Origin: an uncultured bacterium
GTDB taxonomy: Bacteria > Verrucomicrobiota > Lentisphaeria > Victivallales > UBA1829
DNA: 64,000 nucleotides
Direction: 5' to 3'
NCBI GenBank assembly: GCA_902780135.1
Contig: CACZEK010000009.1
Span: 28,196-92,195, forward strand
Below, piece by piece: positions 9,680 through 17,983 of the stretch. The position numbers and the translations under genes are program-made. Below the pieces are notes generated by a model that was given only the letters and a program-made list of their open reading frames with translations, was not told where the DNA came from and searched no databases. Position 1 is the first letter of the stretch. Each line of letters opens with the position of its first letter.

Positions 9680-10045
9680 ATGGTTCAGATGCAATCCAGT
9701 TTTGAAGTCGCCGACAATTCCGGCGCCAAGCGCATCGTGCTCATCACCGTCCTCGGCCAGCGCAAGACCATCGCCTCCATCGGCGACATCGTCACTGCCA
9801 CCGTCAAGGAAGCCATCCCCGGCGGCGCCGTGAAGAAAGGCGACGTCGTCAAGGCCGTCGTCGTCCGCACCGCCGCACGCATCCGCCGTCCCGACGGATC
9901 CTACCTGCGCTTCGACAAGAACGCCGCCGTGATCATCGACGACCAGAAGAATCCGAAAGGCACCCGCATTTTCGGACCGGTCGCCCGTGAGCTTCGCGAC
10001 AAGAACTTCATGAAAATCATTTCCCTGGCGCCGGAGGTCCTCTGA
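9680..10045 (+). CDS. rplN: 50S ribosomal protein L14
   Basis: 121 aa, canonical length. '[18 protein letters not shown]' and '[20 protein letters not shown]' are diagnostic of L14. The stop codon overlaps the rplX start (TGATGA), suggesting translational coupling. Confidence 0.95.
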   Translation: MVQMQSSFEVADNSGAKRIVLITVLGQRKTIASIGDIVTATVKEAIPGGAVKKGDVVKAVVVRTAARIRRPDGSYLRFDKNAAVIIDDQKNPKGTRIFGPVARELRDKNFMKIISLAPEVL

Positions 10046-10353
10046 TGAATAACGAACTCAACAAGTGCCAGAAGCACTACCACGTCAAGAAGAACGACAA
10101 GGTCCAGGTCATCAGCGGCGGCTGGAAGAACAAGACCGCCAAAGTCGTGGCCATCCTGAAGAAGAAAGACCGCGTCGTCCTCGAAATCGAGAATCCCACC
10201 GACCGCGACCGTGAACGCATCACGAAGAAGCGCACCGTCCGCAAGAGCGCCGCGAATCCGAACGGCGGCCTCGCCGACCGCGCCGTCTCCGTGCATGTTT
10301 CCAACGTCAAAAAGCTCGCTTCCGCCGACGAAGGCGCGAAGAAGGCCGAGTGA
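10045..10353 (+). CDS. rplX: 50S ribosomal protein L24
   Basis: 102 aa with the KOW motif near residue 15 ('HVKKNDKVQVISGGWKNKTAKV'), an assembly-initiating L24. It overlaps rplN by one base and is followed by rplE after 15 bp. Confidence 0.93.
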   Translation: MNNELNKCQKHYHVKKNDKVQVISGGWKNKTAKVVAILKKKDRVVLEIENPTDRDRERITKKRTVRKSAANPNGGLADRAVSVHVSNVKKLASADEGAKKAE

Positions 10354-10368
10354 GGGAGGAACTGAACA

Positions 10369-10905
10369 ATGCCCGATATGAGAAAATACTACAATGAGCA
10401 GGTCCGTCCCGCTCTTCAGGAAAAGCTCGGCCTCAAGAACGTCATGGAGATCCCGAAGCTGAAGAAGATCGTCATCAGCACCGGCATCGGCACCAAGATG
10501 GAAAAGGACGCTTTCTCCGAAGCCCGCACCCACCTCTCCGCCATCGCCGGCCAGGCCCCCGTCGTCTGCAAGTCCAGAAAGAACATCGCGAACTTCAAGC
10601 TGCGCGCCGGCATGTCCGTCGGTCTTATGGTCACCCTCCGCGGCGACCGCATGTACCAGTTCCTCGATCGTCTGGTCCACAACGCCTTCCCGCGCGTCCG
10701 CGACTTCCGCGGCGCTCCGAAGAAGGGTTTCGACCACGTCGGAAACTACAATCTCGGGATTCCTGATGTGTCGATCTTCACCGAAATCGACCTCGACAAG
10801 ATCAAGTATCCGCTCGGAATGAACATCACGATCGTGACCAGCGCGAAGACCGACGCCGCGGCGAAGGAGCTTCTCACCATGCTGGACTTCCCGTTCGCCA
10901 AGTAA
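10369..10905 (+). CDS. rplE: 50S ribosomal protein L5
   Basis: 178 aa, the usual size. It contains 'IPKLKKIVISTGIGT', 'RKNIANFKLRAGMSVGLMVT' and 'DFRGAPKKGFDHVGNYNLGI'. It binds 5S rRNA in the central protuberance. Confidence 0.95.
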   Translation: MPDMRKYYNEQVRPALQEKLGLKNVMEIPKLKKIVISTGIGTKMEKDAFSEARTHLSAIAGQAPVVCKSRKNIANFKLRAGMSVGLMVTLRGDRMYQFLDRLVHNAFPRVRDFRGAPKKGFDHVGNYNLGIPDVSIFTEIDLDKIKYPLGMNITIVTSAKTDAAAKELLTMLDFPFAK

Positions 10906-10919
10906 GGAGACGTTAAGAA

Positions 10920-11105
10920 ATGGCTAAGAAAAGTCTGATTGCGAAACAGAAACGCGGCGGGAAATTCAAAGTCCGCAGCTACACGCGCTGCGCCGCCTGC
11001 GGCCGTCCCCGCGCCGTCATCCGCAAATTTAAACTCTGCCGTATCTGCTTCCGCGAAATGGCCTCCACGGGCCAGATCCCGGGCGTGATTAAGGCCAGTT
11101 GGTAA
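10920..11105 (+). CDS. rpsN: 30S ribosomal protein S14, zinc-binding type
   Basis: 61 aa, the short S14 form. Four cysteines in CAAC and CRIC arrangement form the zinc ribbon, followed by '[13 protein letters not shown]'. This C+ form does not need the longer non-zinc paralogue. Confidence 0.95.
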   Translation: MAKKSLIAKQKRGGKFKVRSYTRCAACGRPRAVIRKFKLCRICFREMASTGQIPGVIKASW

Positions 11106-11123
11106 CAGAAAGGAATCGAAGAA

Positions 11124-11516
11124 ATGAGTATGCAGGATCCGATTTCAGATATGCTGACGCGCCTTCGCAACGGCTGCATGTCCATGCAGAAGGTCGTTTC
11201 CATGCCTTCTTCCATCATGAAGACCGCCATCGCGGAAGTCCTCAAGCAGGAAGGCTACATCGCCGACTATGTCGTCGAGGGTGAAACGAAGAAGGTTCTG
11301 AAGATCACCATGAAATACTTCAAACGCCAGCCCGTCATCGAAAACCTCCAGCGTGTTTCCAAGCCGTCGTGCAGACTGTACTGCGGCAGCCAGAACATCC
11401 CGAAGGTCAAGGACGGAATGGGTATCGCCATCCTCTCCACGTCGAGAGGTGTACTGAGCGGCAAAGACGCCGAAAAACAAAACGTGGGCGGAGAGATCCT
11501 CTGCTACGTCTGGTAA
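11124..11516 (+). CDS. rpsH: 30S ribosomal protein S8
   Basis: 130 aa. 'MQDPISDMLTRLRNGCM' at the start and 'GMGIAILSTSRGVLSGKDA' near the C-terminus are the S8 signatures. S8 is often the translational repressor of the spc operon. Confidence 0.95.
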   Translation: MSMQDPISDMLTRLRNGCMSMQKVVSMPSSIMKTAIAEVLKQEGYIADYVVEGETKKVLKITMKYFKRQPVIENLQRVSKPSCRLYCGSQNIPKVKDGMGIAILSTSRGVLSGKDAEKQNVGGEILCYVW

Positions 11517-11531
11517 CTTTCAGGAGTCATC

Positions 11532-12068
11532 ATGTCTCGTATTGGTAAAAAACCGGTTGCCATCCCCGCTGGCGTCACCGCCAAAGTCGAAGACGGCGCG
11601 ACCGTTATCACCGGCAAGCTCGGTACGCTCAGCATCCCCACGCAGAAGCACATCACCGTCAAGGTCGAAGGCGACCAGATCGTCCTGAGCCGCGACACCG
11701 ACCTCGACAACGCGAAAGCGATGCACGGCCTGAACCGCGCGCTCATCAACAACGCGGTCATCGGCGTGTCCAAGGGCTACTCCAAGGCCCTCGAGATCGT
11801 CGGCGTCGGCTTCCGCGCCGACCTCGCCGGCAACAAGCTCACGCTCAAGCTCGGCTTCTCCCACGACATCAACTACATCGTGCCCGAAGGCATCAAGCTC
11901 ACCGTCACCGACGGCTACAAGATCTCCATCGAGGGATACGACAAGCAGCTCGTCGGCGCCGTCGCCTCCACGATCCGCGCCTTCCGCAAGCCCGAACCCT
12001 ACAAGGGCAAAGGCGTCCGTTATTCGGACGAACAGGTCACGATCAAGCCCGGCAAGAAGAACGCATAA
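11532..12068 (+). CDS. rplF: 50S ribosomal protein L6
   Basis: 178 aa, two repeated alpha/beta domains. 'SRIGKKPVAIPAGV' at the N-terminus and 'RAFRKPEPYKGKGVRYSDE' at the C-terminus are diagnostic. Confidence 0.95.
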   Translation: MSRIGKKPVAIPAGVTAKVEDGATVITGKLGTLSIPTQKHITVKVEGDQIVLSRDTDLDNAKAMHGLNRALINNAVIGVSKGYSKALEIVGVGFRADLAGNKLTLKLGFSHDINYIVPEGIKLTVTDGYKISIEGYDKQLVGAVASTIRAFRKPEPYKGKGVRYSDEQVTIKPGKKNA

Positions 12069-12086
12069 CGGGTGAAAGGAATTAAA

Positions 12087-12446
12087 ATGACTCGCAATTC
12101 CCAAGTCAGAAGACAGCTTCGCCATGTGCGTCTCCGCAAAAAAGTCGCAGGGACGGCCTCCGTCCCCCGCTTCTGCGTCAGTCTCACTGCGAACAACATG
12201 TACTGCCAGTTCATCGACGACGATGCCGGCGTCACGCTTGCCTCCAGCTCCACGCTCTCTCCCGAGTTCAAGGCCCTGAACCTCAAGCGCAACGTCGAAG
12301 CCGCCGCCGCTCTCGGCAAGCTCGCCGCTGAAAAGGCCATCGCCGCAGGCGTCTCCAAGGTCGTCTTCGACCGCAGCGGTTTCCAGTATCACGGCAGAAT
12401 CAAAGCTCTTGCCGATGCCGCCCGCAAGGCCGGCCTCCAATTCTAA
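12087..12446 (+). CDS. rplR: 50S ribosomal protein L18
   Basis: 119 aa, a 5S rRNA-binding protein with '[20 protein letters not shown]' and the C-terminal '[19 protein letters not shown]'. I chose the ATG at 12087 (MTRNSQ) because AAAGGA lies at the right distance; an in-frame ATG 15 bp upstream is closer to the rplF stop and has no such site. Confidence 0.93.
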   Translation: MTRNSQVRRQLRHVRLRKKVAGTASVPRFCVSLTANNMYCQFIDDDAGVTLASSSTLSPEFKALNLKRNVEAAAALGKLAAEKAIAAGVSKVVFDRSGFQYHGRIKALADAARKAGLQF

Positions 12447-12460
12447 GAGGTATCAACACT

Positions 12461-12973
12461 ATGAGTTTTGACAAATCCAGAAAAGACGCTCCGGCCAAAG
12501 AGGAACGCGAGCAGTCCGACACTGAAGAAGTCGTCATCAGCATCAACCGCTGCTCCAAGGTCGTCAAAGGCGGCCGTAACTTCTCCTTCGGCGCGCTCGT
12601 CGTCGTCGGCGACCACAAAGGCAAAGTCGGCTTCGGCTACGGCAAGGCCAACGAAGTCTCCGACGCCATCCGCAAGGGCGGCGAAGCTGCCCGCAAGAAC
12701 ATGATCGTCATGCCGCTCGCCGGCCACACGATCCCCCACACCGTGACCGCGAAGTTCCGCGGCTCCAAGGTCCTGATGCGTCCGGCATCCCCCGGTACCG
12801 GCTTGATCGCCGGCGGCGCCATGCGCCCCGTCCTCAACCTCGGCGGCGTCGTCGACGTCCTCGCCAAGTCCCTCGGCTCCAGCAACCCCGCCAACGTCGT
12901 CAAGGCGACGTTCCGCGCCATCGAGCTGCTGAAGACCAAGGACCAGGTCCTTGAGAAACTCGGCAAGAAATAA
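12461..12973 (+). CDS. rpsE: 30S ribosomal protein S5
   Basis: 170 aa with the double-stranded RNA-binding-like N-domain ('[20 protein letters not shown]') and the C-domain '[17 protein letters not shown]'. Normally rpmD (L30) follows; here rplO comes next after 14 bp, so L30 is missing from the cluster. Confidence 0.95.
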   Translation: MSFDKSRKDAPAKEEREQSDTEEVVISINRCSKVVKGGRNFSFGALVVVGDHKGKVGFGYGKANEVSDAIRKGGEAARKNMIVMPLAGHTIPHTVTAKFRGSKVLMRPASPGTGLIAGGAMRPVLNLGGVVDVLAKSLGSSNPANVVKATFRAIELLKTKDQVLEKLGKK

Positions 12974-12987
12974 GAGAGGAGTTCATC

Positions 12988-13437
12988 ATGAATCTTCATA
13001 GTCTCGAAACGACTCCCGGCTCCCGCAAGAACAGACACAGAGTCGGTCGCGGCGACGGCTCCGGCTGGGGCGGAACCTGCGGCCGCGGCGAAAAAGGCCA
13101 GCGTTCGCGCAGCGGCGCCGCCGTCCGCCACCACTTCGAAGGCGGCCAGACCCCGAGCTTCCGCCGCATCCCGAAGCGCGGCTTCAAGATGCACGGCGTG
13201 AAGGAAATCTGCAACGTCGTCAACGTCGGCACCCTCAACGAAGTGTTCGAGGCGGGCGCCGAGATCGACGAAGCGGTCCTCCTCAAGGCCGGCCTTGTCG
13301 CCAAGAACAAGGCCCCGCTCAAGGTCCTCGGCACCGGCGACGTCGGCAAGGCCCTCAAGGTCAAGGCGCAGAAGTTCTCCGCCTCCGCCAAAGCCAAGAT
13401 CGAGGCCGCCGGCGGCTCCGTCGAAGTCATCGAATAA
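12988..13437 (+). CDS. rplO: 50S ribosomal protein L15
   Basis: 149 aa. The Gly-rich N-terminus 'GSRKNRHRVGRGDGSGWGG' and 'FEGGQTPSFRRIPKRGF' are typical of L15. It lies directly between rpsE and secY. Confidence 0.95.
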   Translation: MNLHSLETTPGSRKNRHRVGRGDGSGWGGTCGRGEKGQRSRSGAAVRHHFEGGQTPSFRRIPKRGFKMHGVKEICNVVNVGTLNEVFEAGAEIDEAVLLKAGLVAKNKAPLKVLGTGDVGKALKVKAQKFSASAKAKIEAAGGSVEVIE

Positions 13438-13472
13438 CCCTTGCGGCGTTCCCCGCCGGAAATTGAGGCAAC

Positions 13473-14837
13473 ATGTTCAAAGCATTCATCAACGCTTTCA
13501 AGATCAAGGATCTCCGCAACAAGATCCTGTTTTCCGCAGCGGTCATCATCGTCTGCCGGATCGCGGCCAACATCCCGTGCCCCGGAGTCAACACGCATAA
13601 CCTCAAGGTTTATTTCGACAAGCTCTCCCAGGACACGGCAGGGAACTTCCTGGGCATGATCGACCTCTTCAGCGGCGGCGCCCTCCAGCAGTTCGCCGTC
13701 GGAGCGCTCGGCATCATGCCCTACATCTCCGCGTCCATCATCATGCAGCTCCTGGTCCCCGTCCTTCCCTCGCTTGAACGCCTCAAACGCGAAGGCGAGG
13801 CCGGGATGAACAAGATCAACCAGTACACCCGCTACCTCACGATCGTCATCTGCGTCATTCAGGGCGCCATGACCGCGATCGCCATGACGCATCCGGAACG
13901 CCTCGGCCTGCCCGCCGCGCTCCCCGGCCAGCCGCTCGTCAGCGGCAACCTCACCGCGTTCGTGTTCTTCTCGGTCATCATCCTGACCTGCGGCACGATG
14001 ATCCTGATGTGGCTCGGTGAAAAGATCACGGACAAAGGCATCGGGAACGGCGTGTCGATCATCATCACGATCGGCATCATCGACCGTCTCCCGAAGGCGA
14101 TCGCCCAGCTGTACGACATGTACCAGAGCGGCGGTTCCGGCGACAGCCGGTTCCGTCTCCCGCACGTGCTCATCCTGATCATCATCTTCGCCGTTGTGAC
14201 CGCCCTCACGATCATCCTCTGCCAGGGCGTCCGCAAAGTGCCAATCCAGATGGCGCGCAAGACCGTCGGAAACAAGGTCGCGGGCGGCAGCACCTTCATG
14301 CCGCTCAAGGTCAACTTCCCCGGCGTCATGCCCATCATCTTCGCCGGCGCGATCCTGATGTTCCCGCCGATGATCCTGCGGCTCATCCCGAACGCGCATA
14401 TCGCGGCCCTCCAGCAATACTTCAACCACGGATCCTACTCCTACATGCTCATGTACGGACTGCTGATCCTGGCGTTCTCCTACTTCTGGGTCTCGAACAT
14501 GTTCAACCCGGTGCAGATCGCCGACAACCTGAAGAAGGAAGGCGCCTACGTCCCCGGCATCCGGCCCGGCAAGCCCACCTGCGATTACCTCGACGACCTG
14601 ATGACCGTCATCACGTTCGCCGGCGCGATCTTCCTGTGCGCGCTCTCCGTGTTCCCGATGCTCCTCACGATGTGGCTGAAGATCCCGTACGCCGTGGCGT
14701 CGTTCTTCGGCGGCACCAGCCTGCTGATCATTGTCGGCGTGACCATTGACACGCTCTCCCAGATGGAATCGCTCCTGGTGATGAAAAACTACGAGGGCTT
14801 CCTCCAGCGCGGACGGCTCCGTTCCCGCAGAGGCTGA
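13473..14837 (+). CDS. secY: Preprotein translocase subunit SecY
   Basis: 454 aa inner-membrane protein with ten predicted TM helices. It forms the protein-conducting channel with SecE and SecG. Recognisable segments are 'CRIAANIPCPGV', the plug region 'FSGGALQQFAVGALGIMPYI', 'TYLPLKVN-like FMPLKVNFPGVMP' and 'NLKKEGAYVPGIRPGKPT'. It is the last gene of the ribosomal cluster: a strong hairpin follows at 14911-14940, so adk, infA and rpmJ are not next. Confidence 0.95.
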   Translation: MFKAFINAFKIKDLRNKILFSAAVIIVCRIAANIPCPGVNTHNLKVYFDKLSQDTAGNFLGMIDLFSGGALQQFAVGALGIMPYISASIIMQLLVPVLPSLERLKREGEAGMNKINQYTRYLTIVICVIQGAMTAIAMTHPERLGLPAALPGQPLVSGNLTAFVFFSVIILTCGTMILMWLGEKITDKGIGNGVSIIITIGIIDRLPKAIAQLYDMYQSGGSGDSRFRLPHVLILIIIFAVVTALTIILCQGVRKVPIQMARKTVGNKVAGGSTFMPLKVNFPGVMPIIFAGAILMFPPMILRLIPNAHIAALQQYFNHGSYSYMLMYGLLILAFSYFWVSNMFNPVQIADNLKKEGAYVPGIRPGKPTCDYLDDLMTVITFAGAIFLCALSVFPMLLTMWLKIPYAVASFFGGTSLLIIVGVTIDTLSQMESLLVMKNYEGFLQRGRLRSRRG

Positions 14838-14910
14838 CCCGGTGCGGCGGGAAAGAGCGCAAGCCCGGTCCCCCCGCGCATCCCGGACAATCCGTCTGCA
14901 CGATTTCAAG

Positions 14911-14940
14911 CCCGTCTTTCGGCCTCGGCCGGAAGACGGG
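14911..14940 (+). terminator. Hairpin terminator after secY
   Basis: A 14-bp stem, CCCGTCTT-T-CGGCC against GGCCG-G-AAGACGGG, with a 2-nt TC loop and one T:G pair, followed by TCATTTGATTTTT. Its downstream T-rich tract is also the -35 region of the next promoter. Confidence 0.75.
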
Positions 14941-14944
14941 TCAT

Positions 14945-14973
14945 TTGATTTTTCCGGGAAGAGCGGTTATATT
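14945..14973 (+). promoter_or_regulatory. Promoter for the lipoprotein-PpiC operon
   Basis: -35 TTGATT (14945-14950), 17-bp spacer, -10 TATATT (14968-14973). It begins 5 bp after the secY terminator. Confidence 0.7.
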
Positions 14974-15077
14974 AATTGGGATAGCGGCCGCGCAACGCCG
15001 CCAGGGGCTCTGCTCTTTCCTCCCGGGAACATTTCTCCCGGACCCGCTGTCTATTGAACCAGATGAGAAAGACCAAC

Positions 15078-15818
15078 ATGAAAAAAACAATCTTCGCGCT
15101 TCATTCCGTCCGTCATGCGCTGTTCACGGCCGTCCTGGCCGGAGCCGTGCTTTCATGCCTTGCGTCTTGCTCCAGGCCCGCCCCGGAGACCCCGATGGAG
15201 CGGTCCCGCGTCCTGCTGCGGCTTTTCGGCAACCTGGACCGCCAGGAAAACGACGAGGCGCTCAAAAACATCGAGACCTACCGCAATCTCGACCCGACGA
15301 ACCTGTTTCTCTCCGATTTCGAACACATCGTCCGCTCGAACAGCGTGATCGCGTCCGCCAGGGAAAAGCTCGAGGCGGGCGACGTCGCGGGCGCGGCGGC
15401 CGACCTCGACGCCTACTGCCTCAAGTACGGCGACATCAACGAATCCGTCACGGACGCGAAGGCAAAAGTCGACCTCCTGCTCGAGGCGCAGCGTCTGAAC
15501 GGCACAATGCTTGCGGCGGAGTTTTCCGACGACATCCGCGCCGCCGCCACCGATCTGGACAAATTCGCGAAGGCAAATTCCAAGCTCTTCCCGAAACTCT
15601 CCGCATACGCCGCCGAAATGATCCAGGAAGCCGACAGGCGCACCGCCATGGAAAAAACCGACGCGTGCGCCGCGCTGCTCCAGGACGCCATGGACATGGC
15701 CGCGGCCGGACGGAGAGCCGAAGCCGCCGCACTGACCGCGCTTCTGGAACTGAACGCGGACGCCGCGCAGATCGCAGGGTTCGAAGCCTGGCTGCGCAGC
15801 CGGTCCGCGAAGCAATAA
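15078..15818 (+). CDS. Predicted lipoprotein of unknown function (246 aa)
   Basis: The N-terminus is a lipoprotein signal peptide: basic 'MKKTIFALHS', a hydrophobic core and a lipobox 'LASC'. The mature part is highly helical and Ala/Glu/Asp-rich, with TPR-like spacing ('EALKNIETYRNLDPTNLFL', 'REKLEAGDVAGAAADLDAY'). No known family is recognised. I chose ATG 15078 because it gives a clean signal peptide; TTG 15054 and ATG 15063 are in frame upstream. It is co-transcribed with the PpiC gene 28 bp downstream. Confidence 0.7.
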   Translation: MKKTIFALHSVRHALFTAVLAGAVLSCLASCSRPAPETPMERSRVLLRLFGNLDRQENDEALKNIETYRNLDPTNLFLSDFEHIVRSNSVIASAREKLEAGDVAGAAADLDAYCLKYGDINESVTDAKAKVDLLLEAQRLNGTMLAAEFSDDIRAAATDLDKFAKANSKLFPKLSAYAAEMIQEADRRTAMEKTDACAALLQDAMDMAAAGRRAEAAALTALLELNADAAQIAGFEAWLRSRSAKQ

Positions 15819-15845
15819 CATCCCAGCAACAGAAAGGTTCCCACG

Positions 15846-17078
15846 ATGAACTGCAAATCCATCCTTGTTCTTTTCGCGGCGTGCGCCGTATCCTTTTCCG
15901 CAACCGCCCAGAGCAGCCCGTCGGCGCTCTCCCTGAGGGGCGTCCCCGCCGGCCTCGGCGATGAAGCCGCCGAGGCCGCCGTCCGCCGCGCCCTGCTCTC
16001 CCAGCCCGCCACCGAGGAGGAAGTGACAAAGGCGCTTTCCTTCATGCCGGACGTGGTCGCGGAGGTCGGCGGCACGAAGATCACGAAGAAGGAGATCGTG
16101 GACCTCCTCCTTTCGAAGAAAGTGTCCCAGCAGGTCCTGGCGCTGACGCCCGAATCCTACCTGCGCACCGCCATGCAGCAGTACGTCGACCAGAAGATCG
16201 ACACCACGATCCTCAAGCAGAAGGCAAAGGCGGACGGGTTCGAGCCGTCCGAAGAGCTCGTGAAGACCCATTTCGACGCCTCCATCAGGAAGCTGCCCGC
16301 CGAGCAGGTCGACGCGCTGAAGGACCAGCTCAAGGAACGCGGCCTGTCGCTGGACGACTACCGCGACGAAATCGCGAAGGAAAAAGACATCCAGGAAAAC
16401 GCGTCCATCGCCGCCTACGAGGAGAAGAACTTCATCTCGAAGACCGAAAAGGCGGTCAACGACGAGGCAGTCGAGAAGTTCTACCGCGAGAACCAGCAGA
16501 AGTTCGCCGTCCCGGAGAACATCACGGTCGCGCACATCCTGATCCAGTGCGAACCCGTTTCCTCCCTCGACTCCAAGGAGGAGAAGGAGATCAAGACGAA
16601 GGCCGACAAGCTCGCGAAAGAGCAGATCGACGACATCTACGCCGCGCTCGTGAAGGATCCCGCCAGCTTCGACAAGCTCGCGCAGGAAAAGAGCAACTGC
16701 CCCTCCGGCAAGCGCGACAACGGCAAACTGCCGCCGTTCGACAAGGAAGGCATGCTGCTGGACCAGTCCGGCATGCTCGACCCGGATTTCGCCGCCGCGG
16801 CGTTCAAGCTCGCCAAGGCGGGCGATTTCACGAAGCCCGTCCACACGCAGTTCGGCTACCACATCATCAAGCTCCTGAAACAGGATCCGAAGGGCTATCT
16901 CCCGCTCGCAAAGGTCAAGGACGAAATCCACGATTACCTCGTCGACAAGACCGTCTCCGAGGACATTCAGGCGATGATCAAGGCCGAACGCGAAAAAGGC
17001 GGCATCAAAGTCTACGACTTCACGCCTGCCAAGGCCGACACGAAGGCGCCGAAGACCGCCGCTCCGTCCATCCTCTGA
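15846..17078 (+). CDS. Exported PpiC/SurA-type peptidyl-prolyl isomerase
   Basis: 410 aa with an N-terminal signal peptide ('LVLFAACAVSFSATA'). A SurA-N-like helical region covers about 60-200. A parvulin domain covers about 230-350, with 'ITVAHILIQ', 'FDKLAQEKSNCPSG', 'GDFTKPVHTQFGYHIIKLL'. It probably acts as a periplasmic chaperone for outer-membrane or exported proteins. The C-terminal tail is Ala/Lys/Pro-rich. It follows a lipoprotein gene in the same operon. Confidence 0.85.
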   Translation: MNCKSILVLFAACAVSFSATAQSSPSALSLRGVPAGLGDEAAEAAVRRALLSQPATEEEVTKALSFMPDVVAEVGGTKITKKEIVDLLLSKKVSQQVLALTPESYLRTAMQQYVDQKIDTTILKQKAKADGFEPSEELVKTHFDASIRKLPAEQVDALKDQLKERGLSLDDYRDEIAKEKDIQENASIAAYEEKNFISKTEKAVNDEAVEKFYRENQQKFAVPENITVAHILIQCEPVSSLDSKEEKEIKTKADKLAKEQIDDIYAALVKDPASFDKLAQEKSNCPSGKRDNGKLPPFDKEGMLLDQSGMLDPDFAAAAFKLAKAGDFTKPVHTQFGYHIIKLLKQDPKGYLPLAKVKDEIHDYLVDKTVSEDIQAMIKAEREKGGIKVYDFTPAKADTKAPKTAAPSIL

Positions 17079-17126
17079 CCGGCAAAACCGCCTCCCGAAA
17101 AACACACCGACGCGTCCGATATGCTT

Positions 17127-17396
17127 CGGGCGCGCCCTTTTTTTCGATACACGGAGGAGATCCTTTTGTGCTTGAGCGCAGCCAGGCACGGTTCGACATA
17201 CTCTGTGTGCGCTCGCGCAAGCAGCGCATTGCTTCAGTGGAGGACGATCCTCCCGGGCGCGCCGTTTTTTTCGATACACGGAGGAGATCCTTTTGTGCTT
17301 GAGCGCAGCCAGGCACGGTTCGACATACTTTGTGTGCGCTCGCGCAAGCAGCGCACTGCTTCAGTGGAGGACGATCCTCCCGGGCGCGCCGTTTTT
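17127..17396 (+). repeat. 127-bp tandem direct repeat, two full copies plus a partial third
   Basis: Copy 1 is 17127-17253, copy 2 is 17254-17380, and a third start (CGGGCGCGCCGTTTTT) runs to 17396. The two full copies differ at only a few positions. Each contains a hairpin GTGCGCT-9 nt-AGCGCAC (perfect in copy 2) and GGAGGA-CGA-TCCTCC, followed by the palindrome GGCGCGCC and a T-run. The hairpin plus T-run could end transcription from the PpiC operon. Confidence 0.9.
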
Positions 17397-17510
17397 ATTA
17401 TATAGACGACACACTTTGGCACGGATATGGGACAGAATGTCGCATGAAACGGCAAAAAAGACAGGTGTGCGGAGGCGGATTCGAGGGGGAAGAGCACAAC
17501 AAGCTCATTT

Positions 17511-17526
17511 TGGCACAAAGTATGCT
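17511..17526 (+). promoter_or_regulatory. Possible sigma54 (-24/-12) promoter
   Basis: TGGCACA-AAGT-ATGCT fits the TGGCACR-N4-TTGCW consensus except for one base, with exact GG-GC spacing. It lies 100 bp ahead of the fmdB-type gene. A second TGGCACG at 17417 lacks a good -12 box. One match in 64 kb could be chance. Confidence 0.3.
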
Positions 17527-17625
17527 TAATATCTGCGGAAAAACATTCATAATACAACCCCATTGACGCGAGCCGCGCGGCGCAAACCGTGCGGATCAGC
17601 CGTCGAAACGAAGGACAAAACCGAC

Positions 17626-17892
17626 ATGCCCACCTACGAATACGTCTGCAAGAACTGCGGATACGAGTTTGAGAAATTCCAGCAGATGACCGAAGACCAC
17701 CTGAAAACCTGCCCGGAATGCGGCAAGGACGCGCTGAAACGCAAGATCGGCGCGGGGTCCGGCATCATTTTCGTCGGCTCCGGATTCTACTGCAACGACT
17801 ACAAGGGCGCGAACGCGAGCCTCGGCAACCCGACCAGCAAAAAGAAGCCGGCCGCACCCGCAGCCAAACCCGCGAAGAAAGCAAAGAAATGA
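17626..17892 (+). CDS. FmdB-type zinc-ribbon protein (88 aa)
   Basis: The start 'MPTYEYVCKNCGYEFEKFQ' and the CxxC pairs 'CKNC' and 'CPEC' are the FmdB/CxxC_CXXC_SSSS putative regulatory family, followed by 'IIFVGSGFYCNDY'. A Lys/Ala/Pro tail ends the protein. The start at 17626 is set by homology; the frame is open further upstream. Two hairpins separate it from htpG. Confidence 0.85.
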   Translation: MPTYEYVCKNCGYEFEKFQQMTEDHLKTCPECGKDALKRKIGAGSGIIFVGSGFYCNDYKGANASLGNPTSKKKPAAPAAKPAKKAKK

Positions 17893-17939
17893 TGAGGGCA
17901 AGCCCTCAACTGAAATAGTCTGCTGCTTCGCGAGCAGAC
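17893..17939 (+). other. Two consecutive hairpins between fmdB-type gene and htpG
   Basis: TGAGGG-CAAG-CCCTCA (17893-17908) is followed by GTCTGCT-8 nt-AGCAGAC (17918-17939). Neither has a T-run. They may process or attenuate the transcript ahead of the chaperone genes. Confidence 0.45.
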
Positions 17940-17983
17940 ATTGAACGCAAACAAGAAAACAAAAACAACAAGGAGACAGAGTT

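Larger units (their letters stand above)
17079..17625. other. Intergenic region with tandem repeats
   Basis: 547 bp with no convincing gene. It holds the 127-bp tandem repeats (17127-17396) and then 230 bp of lower G+C DNA with a sigma54-like box at 17511-17526 ahead of the zinc-ribbon gene. Short open frames over the repeats have no start-site support. Confidence 0.6.

Noticed and set aside
17121..17405. Small ORFs over the 127-bp repeats
   Set aside because: Open only because of the repeat composition; no ribosome sites and no similarity to known proteins.
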